Shown one piece after another: positions 42,074 to 52,017 of a stretch of 64,000 nt of DNA. Under the pieces are notes generated by a model. That model was not told the origin of the DNA, did no database searches, and was given only the letters and a program-made list of their open reading frames with translations. Origin of the DNA: Sediminihabitans luteus. Its GTDB lineage: Bacteria; Actinomycetota; Actinomycetes; Actinomycetales; Cellulomonadaceae. Made by a program: the position numbers and the translations under genes. Location of the stretch: positions 1 to 64,000 of the forward strand of contig NZ_PGFE01000006.1 in NCBI RefSeq assembly GCF_002797595.1. The letters are read 5' to 3'. Each line of letters begins with the position of its first letter. Positions within the stretch are counted from its first letter, which is position 1.

Positions 42074-42216
42074 ACGCGCACCGTGACGCCTTCGCCCCTC
42101 GCTGCCGCCGCGCGGCAGGGTAGCGTGGTCGGGGCCGGTGCGACGGCCCGGGGTGCCGGGCGCTCGAGAGTGTCGGAACGAGGTCGTCGCGGACGACGAA
42201 GGATGGTGGCTGCACG

Positions 42217-42954
42217 GTGACTGGGACGAACGACCTGAGCAGGTCCGGCGCACGGCGCGTGCTCCTCAAGCTCTCGGGCGAGACCTTCGGCGGCGGGCAG
42301 ATCGGCCTCGACCCCGACGTGGTGCTGCGGGTCGCGCGGGAGATCTCCGCGGCCGTCGCGCAGGGGGTGCAGGTCGCGATCGTGGTCGGCGGCGGGAACT
42401 TCTTCCGTGGCGCCGAGCTCTCGCAGCGCGGCATGGACCGCTCGCGCGCCGACTACATGGGCATGCTCGGCACGGTCATGAACTGCCTCGCGCTCCAGGA
42501 CTTCCTCGAGCAGACGGGCACCTCGACGCGCGTGCAGACCGCCATCACGATGGGTCAGGTCGCCGAGCCGTACATCCCGCTGCGCGCGATGCGTCACCTC
42601 GACAAGGGCCGGGTCGTGATCTTCGGCGCGGGGGCGGGCATGCCGTTCTTCTCGACCGACACCGTCTCGGTCCAGCGTGCGCTCGAGGTGCACTGCGACG
42701 AGGTGCTCATGGGCAAGAACGGCGTGGACGGCGTCTACACGGCCGACCCGCGCACCGACCCGACGGCCCGCAAGCTCGACCACCTGACCTACACCGAGGC
42801 GCTCGTGCAGGATCTCGGCGTCATGGACGCGACAGCGATGAGCCTGTGCCGTGACAACGACGTGCGCATGCGCGTGTTCGGCATGAACGACGACGGGGCC
42901 GTGACCCGGGCCCTGCTCGGCGAGGAGATCGGTACCCTCGTCACGGCGTCCTGA
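42217..42954 (+). CDS. pyrH: UMP kinase
   Basis: The 245-residue amino-acid-kinase-fold enzyme phosphorylates UMP to [17 protein letters not shown] is the N-terminal loop; VGGGNFFRG binds [22 protein letters not shown] and [12 protein letters not shown] are later family blocks. GTG 42217 has a weak purine-rich site upstream. TAGCGT (42121-42126) may be a -10, though its -35 is unclear. pyrH-frr-cdsA-rlmN follow the usual order. Confidence 0.95.
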   Translation: MTGTNDLSRSGARRVLLKLSGETFGGGQIGLDPDVVLRVAREISAAVAQGVQVAIVVGGGNFFRGAELSQRGMDRSRADYMGMLGTVMNCLALQDFLEQTGTSTRVQTAITMGQVAEPYIPLRAMRHLDKGRVVIFGAGAGMPFFSTDTVSVQRALEVHCDEVLMGKNGVDGVYTADPRTDPTARKLDHLTYTEALVQDLGVMDATAMSLCRDNDVRMRVFGMNDDGAVTRALLGEEIGTLVTAS

Positions 42955-43058
42955 CGCCGGCGGCGCGAGCGCCGCACCACCCGCACGACCGCGCACGGCA
43001 GGCGACCTGCGGTGCACCCCCCGACAGAGCACCACTGACGCAGCACCAAGGAGCACAG

Positions 43059-43616
43059 GTGATCGACGAGACACTCCTCGAGGCCGAGGAGAAGATGGAC
43101 AAGGCGATCGAGGTCGCCAAGGACGACTTCGCGACGATCCGGACGGGTCGCGCGAACCCGTCGATGTTCAGCAAGATCACGGTCGACTACTACGGTGCTC
43201 CCACGCCGCTGCAGCAGCTCGCGTCGTTCGCGACGCCCGAGGCGCGCACGCTCGTGGTCTCGCCGTTCGACAAGTCGGCCATGGCCGCGATCGAGAAGTC
43301 GATCCGCGACTCCGACCTCGGGGTCAACCCGACGAACGACGGCAACATCATCCGCGTCGTGCTGCCCGCGCTGACCGAGGAGCGTCGCCGCGAGTACGTC
43401 AAGCTCGCCAAGAGCAAGGCCGAGGACGCCCGCGTCTCGGTGCGCAACGTGCGTCGTCGCGCCAAGGAGGAGCTGGACCGGATCGTCAAGGACGGCGAGG
43501 CCGGCGAGGACGAGGTCGCGCGTGCCGAGAAGGAGCTCGAGGGGCTGACGAAGTCGCACGTCGAGGCGATCGACCACCTCCTCGCGGGCAAGGAAGCCGA
43601 GCTTCTCGAGGTCTGA
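43059..43616 (+). CDS. frr: Ribosome recycling factor
   Basis: The 185-residue factor splits post-termination ribosomes together with EF-G. It contains [21 protein letters not shown] and the helical core with [42 protein letters not shown] and [12 protein letters not shown] follow. AAGGAG precedes GTG 43059. The stop overlaps the cdsA ATG (TGATG). Confidence 0.96.
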   Translation: MIDETLLEAEEKMDKAIEVAKDDFATIRTGRANPSMFSKITVDYYGAPTPLQQLASFATPEARTLVVSPFDKSAMAAIEKSIRDSDLGVNPTNDGNIIRVVLPALTEERRREYVKLAKSKAEDARVSVRNVRRRAKEELDRIVKDGEAGEDEVARAEKELEGLTKSHVEAIDHLLAGKEAELLEV

Positions 43617-44464
43617 TGACTGCTGATCCGCTCTCGCGGCCCCCGCGCCGCAAGCCCCGGGCCGGGCGCAACCTCCCGGCGGCGATCGGCGTCGGGGTGC
43701 TGCTGCTGGTCGTCGTGGCCGCGAGCCTCGGCTACCGCCCGGAGCCCTTCGTGCTCCTCGCGGTGGTCGCGGTCGGCGCGGCCCTGTGGGAGCTGCGCCA
43801 GGCGTTCGGCCGCCGCGACATCCGCATCCCGTTCGTCCCCCTCGCGGTCGGCTCGACCGGGATCCTGGTCTCGTCGTACCTCTCGGGCGCCGAGGCGCTC
43901 ATGGTCTCGTTCCTGCTGACCGTCGTCGGCTGCGTCGTGTGGCGGCTCGTCGACGGCGGTGGCCCCGCGGCGGTGCGCGACGCCGCGGCGACGACGTTCG
44001 CCGCGGCGTACCTGCCGTTCATGGCGGGCTTCGTGATGCTCATGCTCGCCGAGCCGCAGGGCCGCATGCGCGTGCTGCTCTTCATCCTGCTCGCGGTCGC
44101 GAACGACGTCGGCGGGTACGTCGCCGGCGTGCTGTTCGGGCGGCACCCGCTCGCGCCGACGGTGAGCCCGAAGAAGAGCTGGGAGGGGCTGATCGGCTCG
44201 TTCGTGCTGGCGACGATCGTCGGCGTGGTCGGGGCGAGCACCTCGTGGGGCCTGGGCCTGAGCCCGTGGGTCGGCGTCGCGCTCGGGATCGTCGCGCCGC
44301 TGACGGCCACGGTGGGCGACCTCGCGGAGTCCCTGCTCAAGCGCGACCTAGAATTGAAGGACATGGGCACGCTCCTGCCGGGCCACGGGGGCATCCTCGA
44401 CCGGCTCGACTCGATGCTCATCACCGCACCGTTCGTCTACCTGATGCTCTCGGTCGCGCTCTGA
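43616..44464 (+). CDS. cdsA: Phosphatidate cytidylyltransferase
   Basis: The 282-residue membrane enzyme makes CDP-diacylglycerol for phospholipid synthesis. About seven to eight hydrophobic helices are visible after residue 20. The family signature is [20 protein letters not shown], continuing into ILDRLDS, at about residues 238-265. Start and frr stop overlap. The CTA and TTG codons inside the signature are unusual for this genome and form a TAGAAT box at 44347-44352. Confidence 0.94.
   Translation: MTADPLSRPPRRKPRAGRNLPAAIGVGVLLLVVVAASLGYRPEPFVLLAVVAVGAALWELRQAFGRRDIRIPFVPLAVGSTGILVSSYLSGAEALMVSFLLTVVGCVVWRLVDGGGPAAVRDAAATTFAAAYLPFMAGFVMLMLAEPQGRMRVLLFILLAVANDVGGYVAGVLFGRHPLAPTVSPKKSWEGLIGSFVLATIVGVVGASTSWGLGLSPWVGVALGIVAPLTATVGDLAESLLKRDLELKDMGTLLPGHGGILDRLDSMLITAPFVYLMLSVAL
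44347..44352 (+). promoter_or_regulatory. Possible internal -10 inside cdsA
   Basis: TAGAAT lies within the coding region and is built from codons that are rare here. No good -35 accompanies it. It could supply rlmN. Confidence 0.25.
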
Positions 44465-44529
44465 CCCGTCCCGGACCAGCCGGTCCGACACCTGCACGAC
44501 GACACTCCGACCGAACCGAGGTACAGCAC

Positions 44530-45723
44530 ATGGCCGCACGACCGCCCGCAGGGCAGGGACCGACGCCCGTCGAGCTGTCCGCGCGCCCCGCCGTCCGCCC
44601 GGGGGACGAGACCGCGCCGATGCCGCTGAGCTTCACCGCCAAGCGGCGCGGCAAGCCGCCGCGCCACTTCGCGGACCTCACGCCGGAGGAGGTCGGCGAG
44701 GTCGTCGTCGCGCTGGGGGAGAAGAAGTTCCGCGCCAAGCAGCTCGCGACGCACTACTACGCGCACCTGACGAACGACCCGTCGGCCATGACGGACCTGC
44801 CGGCGGCGACGCGTGACGTGCTGACGGAGAACCTGTTCCCGCGGCTGCTCGAGGCGTCGCGCGTGCTCAAGGCCGACGGCGGTACGACCGTCAAGACGCT
44901 GTGGCACCTGTTCGACGGCGCCAAGGTCGAGTCGGTGCTCATGCGCTACCCCAAGCGGTCGACGCTGTGCGTGTCGAGCCAGGCGGGCTGCGGCATGGCG
45001 TGCCCGTTCTGCGCCACGGGCCAGCTGGGCCTCACCCGCAACCTCTCGACGGCGGAGATCGTCGAGCAGGTGCGCTCGGCGTCGAAGTCGCTCGCGGACG
45101 GCGACGTCCCGGGCGGGCCGGCGCGGCTCAACAACCTGGTGTTCATGGGGATGGGCGAGCCGATGGCCAACTACAAGGCCGTCATGGGCACGGTGCGCCG
45201 CCTGGTCGCGGAGCCGCCCGTCGGGTTCGGCATGTCGGCACGCAACATCACGGTCTCGACCGTGGGGCTCGTCCCCGCGATGCGCAAGCTCGCGGACGAG
45301 GGGATCCCCGTCACGCTCGCGCTGTCGCTGCACGCGCCCGACGACGAGCTGCGCAGCGAGCTCGTGCCGATCAACACCCGCTGGTCGGTCGACGAGGCGC
45401 TCGACGCGGCCCGGCACTACTTCGAGGTCACGGGCCGCCGCGTGAGCATCGAGTACGCGCTCATCAAGGACATGAACGACCACGGCTGGCGCGCGGATCT
45501 GCTCGGCGAGAAGCTCAACGCGCGCGGCCGCGGGTGGGTCCACGTCAACCCGATCCCGCTCAACCCGACCCCCGGGTCGATCTGGACCGCGAGCGACCGT
45601 GACGTCGAGGACGAGTTCGTGGCACGATTGCGCGCGCACGGCATCCCGACGACGATCCGTGACACCCGCGGCAGCGACATCGACGGTGCGTGCGGGCAGC
45701 TTGCAGCCGAGGAGGACGAGTGA
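44530..45723 (+). CDS. rlmN: Dual-specificity rRNA/tRNA m2A methyltransferase
   Basis: The 397-residue radical-SAM enzyme methylates A2503 of 23S rRNA and A37 of some tRNAs. The iron-sulfur cluster cysteines are Cys154, Cys158 and Cys161 in [12 protein letters not shown]. The two mechanistic cysteines are Cys147 in STLCVSSQ and Cys388 in [17 protein letters not shown] and [13 protein letters not shown] are family motifs. An N-terminal extension of about 40 residues is present. ATG 44530 follows GAGGTA. Confidence 0.95.
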   Translation: MAARPPAGQGPTPVELSARPAVRPGDETAPMPLSFTAKRRGKPPRHFADLTPEEVGEVVVALGEKKFRAKQLATHYYAHLTNDPSAMTDLPAATRDVLTENLFPRLLEASRVLKADGGTTVKTLWHLFDGAKVESVLMRYPKRSTLCVSSQAGCGMACPFCATGQLGLTRNLSTAEIVEQVRSASKSLADGDVPGGPARLNNLVFMGMGEPMANYKAVMGTVRRLVAEPPVGFGMSARNITVSTVGLVPAMRKLADEGIPVTLALSLHAPDDELRSELVPINTRWSVDEALDAARHYFEVTGRRVSIEYALIKDMNDHGWRADLLGEKLNARGRGWVHVNPIPLNPTPGSIWTASDRDVEDEFVARLRAHGIPTTIRDTRGSDIDGACGQLAAEEDE

Positions 45724-46271
45724 CTTCCCTGTTCAGTGAGGTGCCGAAGAGGACCCGCGGGTACGACCCCGACGAGGTCGACGAGTTCTTCGACGACGCC
45801 AAGGCGCTCTACGAGGGCCGGGACGGTCGCACGCTGACGAGCACCGAGATCCAACGCGCGACGTTCGAGCTCGTGCGCGGCGGGTACTCGACGACCGAGG
45901 TCGACGCCGCGCTCGACCGTCTCGAGGGTGCGTTCATCGCACGCCAGCGCGCGGCGTACGTCGCGGCGCACGGGCAGCAGGCGTGGATGAACGCCCTCGC
46001 CGAGCGTGCGCGCACGCTGTACGAGCGGCTCGGCCGCCCCGACGGCAAGAAGTTCGCCCCGGCCGAGCGCGGCGCGCCCGCGTACGACACGGACGACGTG
46101 GACGACCTGTGCGACCGCCTCGTCGACTACTTCGACCGGCAGGTCCCGCTGACCTCGGCCGAGGTGCGCGAGACCGTGTTCCGTCGCCGCAGCGGCGCGT
46201 CCGGGTACGGCGAGGCCGCGGTCGACGCGTTCTTCGCGCGTGCCGTCGAGGTCCTCCTCGGGGTCGAGTGA
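45720..46271 (+). CDS. DivIVA-domain repeat protein
   Basis: The 183-residue protein has two copies of the short DivIVA-type motif. The first is [21 protein letters not shown] with [21 protein letters not shown] (about 13-70). The second is [21 protein letters not shown] with [22 protein letters not shown] (about 120-178). Such proteins are linked to polar growth and septum placement in actinobacteria, but this short form lacks the long coiled coil of true DivIVA. GTG 45720 overlaps the rlmN stop, and its stop overlaps dxr, so it is part of the operon. Confidence 0.85.
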   Translation: MTSLFSEVPKRTRGYDPDEVDEFFDDAKALYEGRDGRTLTSTEIQRATFELVRGGYSTTEVDAALDRLEGAFIARQRAAYVAAHGQQAWMNALAERARTLYERLGRPDGKKFAPAERGAPAYDTDDVDDLCDRLVDYFDRQVPLTSAEVRETVFRRRSGASGYGEAAVDAFFARAVEVLLGVE

Positions 46272-47494
46272 GCCCCCACGACGCCCCCGCCGGGCAGGCC
46301 GTCGGCACCGCTGCCGGGGTCGGCCCGCACCGCACGGTGACCCTGCTCGGGTCGACGGGCTCGATCGGCACGCAGGCGATCGACGTGGTCCTGCGCCACC
46401 CCGACCGCTTCACGGTCGAGGCGATCTCGGCGGGCGGCGCGGACGTCGCGCAGCTCGCGGCCCAGGCCGTGCGCCTGGGCGTGCGCGCGGTCGCGGTCGC
46501 CCACGCGTCGCGGTCCGACGCGCTGCGCGCCGCGCTCGTGGACGCCGGCGCGCGGGACGTCGAGGTCCTCGCAGGTCCCGACGCGGCCACCGAGCTCGCC
46601 GGCCGGGGGAGCGACGTCGTCCTCAACGGCATCACGGGGTCGGTCGGGCTCGGCCCGACGCTCGCGGCCCTCGACGCCGGGTCGACGCTCGCGCTCGCGA
46701 ACAAGGAGTCGCTCGTCGTCGGCGGAGCGCTCGTCAAGGAGCGCGTGCGCCGCCCGGGTCAGATCGTCCCCGTCGACTCGGAGCACTCGGCCATGGCGCA
46801 GTCGCTGCGCGGGGGTGCGCGCGGCGAGGTGCGTCGTCTGATCCTGACCGCGTCGGGCGGGCCGTTCCGCGGGTGGACGCCCGAGGCCGTCAAGGCCGCG
46901 ACGCCCGAGCAGGCGCTCGCGCACCCGACGTGGTCGATGGGCCCGGTCGTCACCGTGAACTCGGCCAGCCTCATGAACAAGGGGCTCGAGCTGATCGAGG
47001 CGCACCTGCTGTTCGACGTGTCCACCGCCGACATCACCGTGGTGGTGCACCCCCAGTCGGTCGTGCACTCGATGGTCGAGTTCGTCGACGGCTCGACGAT
47101 CGCGCAGGCGTCGCCGCCCGACATGCGGCTGCCGATCGCGCTCGGGCTGAGCTGGCCCGAGCGCCTCGACCCGGTCTCGCCGCCGTGCGACTGGACGCAG
47201 GCGACCGCGTGGACGTTCGAGCCGCTCGACGAGGAGGCGTTCCCCGCGGTGCGGCTGGCGCGCGAGTCGGTCGACGCGTCGGCGACGCACCCGGCCGTGT
47301 ACAACGCGGCCAACGAGCAGGCCGTGGCGGCGTTCCTCGCGGGGCGGGTCAGGTTCGGCGACGTCGTCGCGACGGTCGAGCGCGTGCTCGACGCGCACGA
47401 GGGCACGCCGTCGGCGGGCCTGACGGTCGAGGCGGTGGTCCGGGCCGAGGCCTGGGCGCGTGCCCGTGCCGACGAGATTCTCGACCGGCGCTGA
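46268..47494 (+). CDS. dxr: 1-deoxy-D-xylulose 5-phosphate reductoisomerase
   Basis: The 408-residue NADPH enzyme converts DXP to MEP, the committed step of the non-mevalonate isoprenoid route. [18 protein letters not shown] is the NADPH fold. [20 protein letters not shown] and TASGGPFRG are the substrate and metal-binding blocks. HPTWSMGP and [12 protein letters not shown] lie near the C-terminus. The first 20 residues are an Ala/Gly-rich extension. Its GTG overlaps the DivIVA-like gene. IspG of the same pathway lies just beyond the protease gene. Confidence 0.95.
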   Translation: MSPHDAPAGQAVGTAAGVGPHRTVTLLGSTGSIGTQAIDVVLRHPDRFTVEAISAGGADVAQLAAQAVRLGVRAVAVAHASRSDALRAALVDAGARDVEVLAGPDAATELAGRGSDVVLNGITGSVGLGPTLAALDAGSTLALANKESLVVGGALVKERVRRPGQIVPVDSEHSAMAQSLRGGARGEVRRLILTASGGPFRGWTPEAVKAATPEQALAHPTWSMGPVVTVNSASLMNKGLELIEAHLLFDVSTADITVVVHPQSVVHSMVEFVDGSTIAQASPPDMRLPIALGLSWPERLDPVSPPCDWTQATAWTFEPLDEEAFPAVRLARESVDASATHPAVYNAANEQAVAAFLAGRVRFGDVVATVERVLDAHEGTPSAGLTVEAVVRAEAWARARADEILDRR

Positions 47495-47518
47495 GCGCAG
47501 GACGGACGGAGGACTGAC

Positions 47519-48832
47519 GTGGTTGCCCTGGTCGTCGGCATCGCCGTGGTCGTGGTCGGGATCGTCGTGTCGATCGCGCTGCACGAGATCGGTCACATGG
47601 TGCCTGCCAAGAAGTTCGGCGTGCGCGTGAGCCAGTACATGGTCGGGTTCGGCCCGACGCTCTGGTCGCGCCGGCGCGGCGAGACCGAGTACGGGGTCAA
47701 GGCGATCCCCGCGGGCGGCTACGTGCGCCTCGTGGGCATGTTCCCGCCCAACCCGGACGGCGCGCGCGAGCCCGCGTCGTTCGCCCGCCGCATCGCGTTC
47801 GACGCGCGCGAGGCGAGCAGCGAGGAGATCCACCCGGGCGAGGAGCACCGCGCGTTCTACAACCTCTCGGCGCCCAAGAAGGTCGTCGTGATGCTCGGCG
47901 GGCCGTTCATGAACCTCGTCATCGCCGCGGTCCTCATGGTCGTGGTCGTGGCGGGCATCGGCGTCTCGGGCGCCTCGACGACGGTCGGCGCGGTCGTGCC
48001 GTGCGTGACCGGGTCGAGCGCGACGACCGCCCCGCGCGAGTGCACCGACGCCGACCCGGAGTCCCCGGCCGTCGCGGCCGGGCTCGAGCCGGGCGACGAG
48101 GTCGTGTCGTTCGGGGGCACCGCGGTCGACTCGTGGGACCAGCTCGTGTCGCTCATCAACGACGCCGCGGGCGAGCCGACCCCCGTGGTCGTCGTGCGCG
48201 ACGGCACCGAGGTCGACCTCACGATCACCCCGGCGCAGGTCGAGCGCCAGCAGGTCGACGCCGACGGCACGCCGGTCGTCGACGCCGCGGGCGACCCGGT
48301 GACCGAGCCGGGCGGGTACGTCGGCTTCTCGGCCGCGGTCGAGCGGCAGCGGGGGTCGCTCGCCGACGCGGGCGAGGCGCTGTGGGACACGGTCACGGCG
48401 ACCGCGGGCGTCGTGGTGACGCTGCCGCAGAACGTCTACGACGTCGTGCGGACGACGGTCGCGGGCGAGGAGCGCGACGCGACCTCGGTCATGGGCCCGG
48501 TCGGCGTCGGGGTCGTCGCGGTCGAGGTCGCGGGCGCCGACGCGGGCGTGGTCGACCGGGTCGCGATCATGCTCTCGCTGCTCGCGTCCCTCAACGTCGC
48601 GCTGTTCGTCTTCAACCTCATCCCGTTGCTGCCGCTCGACGGCGGTCATGTGCTGAACGCGCTCTACGAGGGCACCAAGCGCACGGTCGCGCGCGTGCGG
48701 GGCCTTCCCCGCCCCGGCCCGGCCGACGTGGCGCGCATGATGCCCGTGGCGTACGTGATGTTCGTGGCCCTCGTGGGCGTGGGCGTGCTGCTGCTCGTGG
48801 CGGACGTCGTGAACCCCGTGACGCTCCTGTGA
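47519..48832 (+). CDS. rseP: Site-2 intramembrane metalloprotease, RseP/Rip1 type
   Basis: The 437-residue M50 protease cuts transmembrane anti-sigma factors. The zinc motif H22-E23-I-G-H26 sits in helix 1. A long PDZ-like region is at about 175-290 (SPAVAAGLEPGDEVVSFGG). The third ligand Asp374 lies in LLPLDGGH. Three to four helices are visible. GTG 47519 is the only start placed before the HExxH helix. dxr-rseP-ispG order is conserved in actinobacteria. Confidence 0.94.
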   Translation: MVALVVGIAVVVVGIVVSIALHEIGHMVPAKKFGVRVSQYMVGFGPTLWSRRRGETEYGVKAIPAGGYVRLVGMFPPNPDGAREPASFARRIAFDAREASSEEIHPGEEHRAFYNLSAPKKVVVMLGGPFMNLVIAAVLMVVVVAGIGVSGASTTVGAVVPCVTGSSATTAPRECTDADPESPAVAAGLEPGDEVVSFGGTAVDSWDQLVSLINDAAGEPTPVVVVRDGTEVDLTITPAQVERQQVDADGTPVVDAAGDPVTEPGGYVGFSAAVERQRGSLADAGEALWDTVTATAGVVVTLPQNVYDVVRTTVAGEERDATSVMGPVGVGVVAVEVAGADAGVVDRVAIMLSLLASLNVALFVFNLIPLLPLDGGHVLNALYEGTKRTVARVRGLPRPGPADVARMMPVAYVMFVALVGVGVLLLVADVVNPVTLL

Positions 48833-48877
48833 GGCCTTCGTCACGGGCCGGGTTGGTCCGAGCACCCCTGCGCGGGG

Positions 48878-48883
48878 GATACT
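48878..48883 (+). promoter_or_regulatory. -10 element of ispG
   Basis: GATACT ends 6 nt before GTG 48890 and supports that codon as the start. Confidence 0.42.
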
Positions 48884-48889
48884 GAGGTG

Positions 48890-50053
48890 GTGAGCTCTCC
48901 CATCAGTCTCGGAATGCCCGAAGCCCCCGCGCCGGTGCTGGCGCCCCGCCGCAAGACCCGCAAGATCAAGGTCGGCAAGGTCGAGGTCGGGGGCGACGCT
49001 CCCGTGAGCGTGCAGTCCATGACCACGACGCCCACGACCGACATCAACGCGACGCTCCAGCAGATCGCGGCGCTCACGGCGTCCGGCTGCGACATCGTGC
49101 GCGTCGCGGTGCCGAGCCAGGACGACGCGCTCGCGCTGCCGGCGATCGCGCGCAAGTCGCAGATCCCCGTGATCGCCGACATCCACTTCCAGCCCAAGTA
49201 CGTCTACGCGGCGATCGAGGCGGGCTGCGCGGCGGTGCGCGTCAACCCCGGCAACATCCGCAAGTTCGACGACCAGGTCAAGCAGATCGCGCGCGAGGCC
49301 GCCGACGCGGGCGTGTCGATCCGGATCGGCGTCAACGCGGGCTCGCTCGACCCCCGCCTGCTGGCCAAGTACGGCAAGGCGACGCCCGAGGCGCTCGTCG
49401 AGTCGGCCGTGTGGGAGGCGTCGCTGTTCGAGGAGCACGGCTTCCACGACTTCAAGATCTCGGTCAAGCACAACGACCCCGTCGTCATGGTGCGTGCCTA
49501 CGAGCTGCTCTCGCAGCGTGGTGACTGGCCCCTGCACCTCGGCGTGACCGAGGCCGGCCCCGCGTTCCAGGGCACGATCAAGTCCGCGACCGCGTTCGGC
49601 GCGCTGCTGAGCCAGGGCATCGGCGACACGATCCGCGTCTCGCTCTCGGCCCCGCCGGTCGAGGAGGTCAAGGTCGGCATCCAGATCCTGCAGTCGCTCA
49701 ACCTTCGCCCCCGCAAGCTCGAGATCGTCTCGTGCCCCTCGTGCGGCCGTGCGCAGGTCGACGTCTACACGCTCGCCGAGAAGGTCACCGCGGGCCTCGA
49801 GGGCATGGACGTGCCGCTGCGCGTCGCCGTCATGGGCTGCGTCGTGAACGGGCCGGGCGAGGCGCGCGAGGCCGACCTCGGCGTCGCGTCGGGCAACGGC
49901 AAGGGGCAGATCTTCGTCAAGGGCGAGGTCATCAAGACCGTGCCCGAGGCCATGATCGTCGAGACGCTGATCGAGGAGGCCATGCGCCTCGCCGAGACCA
50001 TGACCCCCGAGAACGACGCCCAGGCGGGCCCTCCGGTCGTCTCGGTCGGCTGA
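48890..50053 (+). CDS. ispG: 4-hydroxy-3-methylbut-2-enyl diphosphate synthase
   Basis: The 387-residue iron-sulfur enzyme converts MEcPP to HMBPP in the MEP pathway. The N-terminal TIM-barrel starts at [20 protein letters not shown] and includes [14 protein letters not shown]. The cluster ligands are in [11 protein letters not shown] and [20 protein letters not shown] 48890 matches the leaderless spacing from GATACT; GTG 48887, one codon upstream in the same frame, is the alternative. Confidence 0.94.
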   Translation: MSSPISLGMPEAPAPVLAPRRKTRKIKVGKVEVGGDAPVSVQSMTTTPTTDINATLQQIAALTASGCDIVRVAVPSQDDALALPAIARKSQIPVIADIHFQPKYVYAAIEAGCAAVRVNPGNIRKFDDQVKQIAREAADAGVSIRIGVNAGSLDPRLLAKYGKATPEALVESAVWEASLFEEHGFHDFKISVKHNDPVVMVRAYELLSQRGDWPLHLGVTEAGPAFQGTIKSATAFGALLSQGIGDTIRVSLSAPPVEEVKVGIQILQSLNLRPRKLEIVSCPSCGRAQVDVYTLAEKVTAGLEGMDVPLRVAVMGCVVNGPGEAREADLGVASGNGKGQIFVKGEVIKTVPEAMIVETLIEEAMRLAETMTPENDAQAGPPVVSVG

Positions 50054-50116
50054 CGCCGTCGCACCCGCGCACCGCGCCCGCGCGCGTGGGTCGACCCGGG
50101 ACGGGAGGATCGCTGC

Positions 50117-50998
50117 ATGGCACGCTGGCGCCCGGGCGCGCGCTCGTACGACGCGCGCGTCCTGACCGACCGGGACCTCGACGAGGCCCTGGTGCTGTGC
50201 GCGCGCGCCCCGGTGCGCTCGACGCTCGCCGCGGCGCGTCTCGTGGAGGCCCGCACGACGGGCCTGCGCGCGGCCCGGGGCGTGCTGTGGGGCTACCCGG
50301 CCGAGGGGCCGCTCGAGGCGATCTGCTGGGCGGGGGCGAACCTCGTGCCCGTCGTGCCGGACGGCGTGGACGTCGACCGCGCGTGCGCGGCGTTCGCGGC
50401 GCTCGCGCTGCGGCACGGGCGCCGCAGCTCGTCGGTCGTGGGGGAGCGTGACGCGGTGCTCGCGCTCTGGGACCGGCTCGAGCCCCGCTGGCCCGCGGCG
50501 CGCGAGGTGCGCGACGACCAGCCCTCGCTCGCGATCGACGGCGAGCCGCTCGTCGAGCCCGACCCCGCGGTGCGGCGCTCGGTGCCCGACGAGCTCGGCG
50601 TGGTGCTGCCCGCGTGCGTGCGCATGTTCGTCGAGGAGGTCGGGTACTCGCCCGTCGCGGCGGGCGGCTCCGCCTACGAGGACCGCGTGCGCCAGCTCAT
50701 CCGCGACGGACGGTCGTTCGTGCGCCGCGAGGAGGTCGCGGGCAGACCGATCTCGTTCAAGGCCGAGCTCGGTGCCGTGACCCCGCAGGTCGCGCAGGTG
50801 CAGGGCGTGTGGGTCGACCCGCTGTTCCGCGGCCACGGCCTGTCGGAGTCGGGGATGGCCGCGGTCGTGCGGATCACGCGCGCCGAGGTCGCGCCCGTCG
50901 TCTCGCTCTACGTCAACGCGTACAACGAGCGCGCGCTGCGCACCTACCGGCGCGTCGGGTTCGAGCAGGTCGGCACCTACGCGACCGTCCTGTTCTGA
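50117..50998 (+). CDS. GNAT-family acetyltransferase with DUF4081
   Basis: The 293-residue protein has a DUF4081 N-terminal domain (about 1-125) and a GNAT domain at about 160-293. The acetyl-CoA loop is VQGVWVDPLFRGHGLSESGM, and the C-terminal part reads LYVNAYNERALRTYRRVGFE. Proteins of this shape are encoded after ispG in many actinobacteria. The acceptor is unknown. GGGAGGAT precedes ATG 50117. Confidence 0.88.
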   Translation: MARWRPGARSYDARVLTDRDLDEALVLCARAPVRSTLAAARLVEARTTGLRAARGVLWGYPAEGPLEAICWAGANLVPVVPDGVDVDRACAAFAALALRHGRRSSSVVGERDAVLALWDRLEPRWPAAREVRDDQPSLAIDGEPLVEPDPAVRRSVPDELGVVLPACVRMFVEEVGYSPVAAGGSAYEDRVRQLIRDGRSFVRREEVAGRPISFKAELGAVTPQVAQVQGVWVDPLFRGHGLSESGMAAVVRITRAEVAPVVSLYVNAYNERALRTYRRVGFEQVGTYATVLF

Positions 50999-51057
50999 GC
51001 GTCCGCCCGGATCATCTACGGGGCGCCCGGACCGACCGGCCGGCTCGCGCACGCCGG

Positions 51058-51984
51058 TCAGCGCAGCAGGCGTGACATGCGCCGGTCGGCGAGCACCCGC
51101 CCGCCGGTCTGGCACGTCGGGCAGTACTGCAACGACCGGTCCGCGAACGCGACCTCGTGCACGACGTCGCCGCAGGGCGTCCCGTCCCACCCCGGGCACG
51201 CCTGCCCGGTGCGGCCGTGCACGCGCATCCCGCGCCGCTTGGCGTCCTTGAGCTCGGCCGCCGGCTTGCCGGACGACGCCGCCACGGCCTCGGCCAGGAC
51301 GCTGCGGACCGCCCCGTGCAGGGCCTCGACCCCGGCGGGGTCGTCCGCGTACGTGCGGGTCATCCGGAACGGGCTCGTGCGTGCGGCGTGCAGGATCTCG
51401 TCGGAGTACGCGTTGCCGATGCCCGCGATCGCGGACTGGTCGCGCAGCGCGCCCTTGACCTGTTGGTTGCGGGCCGCGAGCACGCGGGCGAGGACCTCGG
51501 GCGTGAACCCCGGCCCGAGCGGGTCGACCCCGAGCGACGCGACCGCGGGGACGTCGTCCGCGGCACGGACGACGTGCACCGCGAGGCGCTTGCGCGTGCC
51601 GGCCTCGGTCAGGTCGAACCCCGAGCCGTCGTCGAGCCGGACGCGCAGCGCGAGCGCCGGACCGCGCGAGCGGCCGCCGAGCGAGGGGCGCACCGCACCC
51701 GTGGGGGCGGTCGCCGACCAGCGCACCCAGCCGCCGAGCGACAGGTGCACGAGCAGGTGCAGCCCGGCGTCGTCGGTGCCGTCCGGCCCGGGCGCGAGCT
51801 CGACGTCGATCCACTTGCCGTGCCGACGCACGCCCGCCACGCGGCGTCCGACGAGGGCGTCGACGGGCGGTGAGAACGTCTTGAGCGCGGCGATCGACGC
51901 GACGTCCGCCGCGACGACGGCGCGCCCCGCCGTGCGCTCGTCGAGGAACTCCACGAGCGAGGCGACCTCGGGCAGCTCGGGCAC
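51058..51984 (-). CDS. Fpg/Nei-family DNA glycosylase
   Basis: The 308-residue enzyme removes oxidised bases and cuts the abasic site. Start GTG 51984 gives PELPEV directly after the initiator, so Pro2 and Glu3 are the catalytic pair. A Lys in GKWIDVEL sits near the usual position. The helix-two-turns-helix is [20 protein letters not shown]. The C-terminal zinc finger has CPGWDGTPC and CPTCQTGGR, so the first cysteine pair is seven residues apart instead of two. It lies divergent to proS and convergent to the GNAT gene. Members of this group differ between Fpg and Nei substrate ranges, so no symbol is given. Confidence 0.88.
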   Translation of the reverse strand: MPELPEVASLVEFLDERTAGRAVVAADVASIAALKTFSPPVDALVGRRVAGVRRHGKWIDVELAPGPDGTDDAGLHLLVHLSLGGWVRWSATAPTGAVRPSLGGRSRGPALALRVRLDDGSGFDLTEAGTRKRLAVHVVRAADDVPAVASLGVDPLGPGFTPEVLARVLAARNQQVKGALRDQSAIAGIGNAYSDEILHAARTSPFRMTRTYADDPAGVEALHGAVRSVLAEAVAASSGKPAAELKDAKRRGMRVHGRTGQACPGWDGTPCGDVVHEVAFADRSLQYCPTCQTGGRVLADRRMSRLLR

Positions 51985-52005
51985 GGACCCATGGTCGCGC
52001 GCCGG

Positions 52006-52011
52006 TACGCT
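52006..52011 (+). promoter_or_regulatory. -10 element of proS
   Basis: TACGCT ends 6 nt before ATG 52018 in the divergent gap with the glycosylase gene. Confidence 0.42.
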
Positions 52012-52017
52012 TGGCGC

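Noticed and set aside
46127-51814. A very long open frame (1895 codons) on the minus strand opposite dxr, rseP, ispG and the GNAT gene
   Set aside because: High third-position GC removes stop codons from the antisense frame. Its translation is low-complexity Arg/Asp/Val/His-rich and matches nothing, while the plus strand holds well-known genes. Similar antisense frames opposite ileS, smc, glnD-ffh and infB were dismissed for the same reason.
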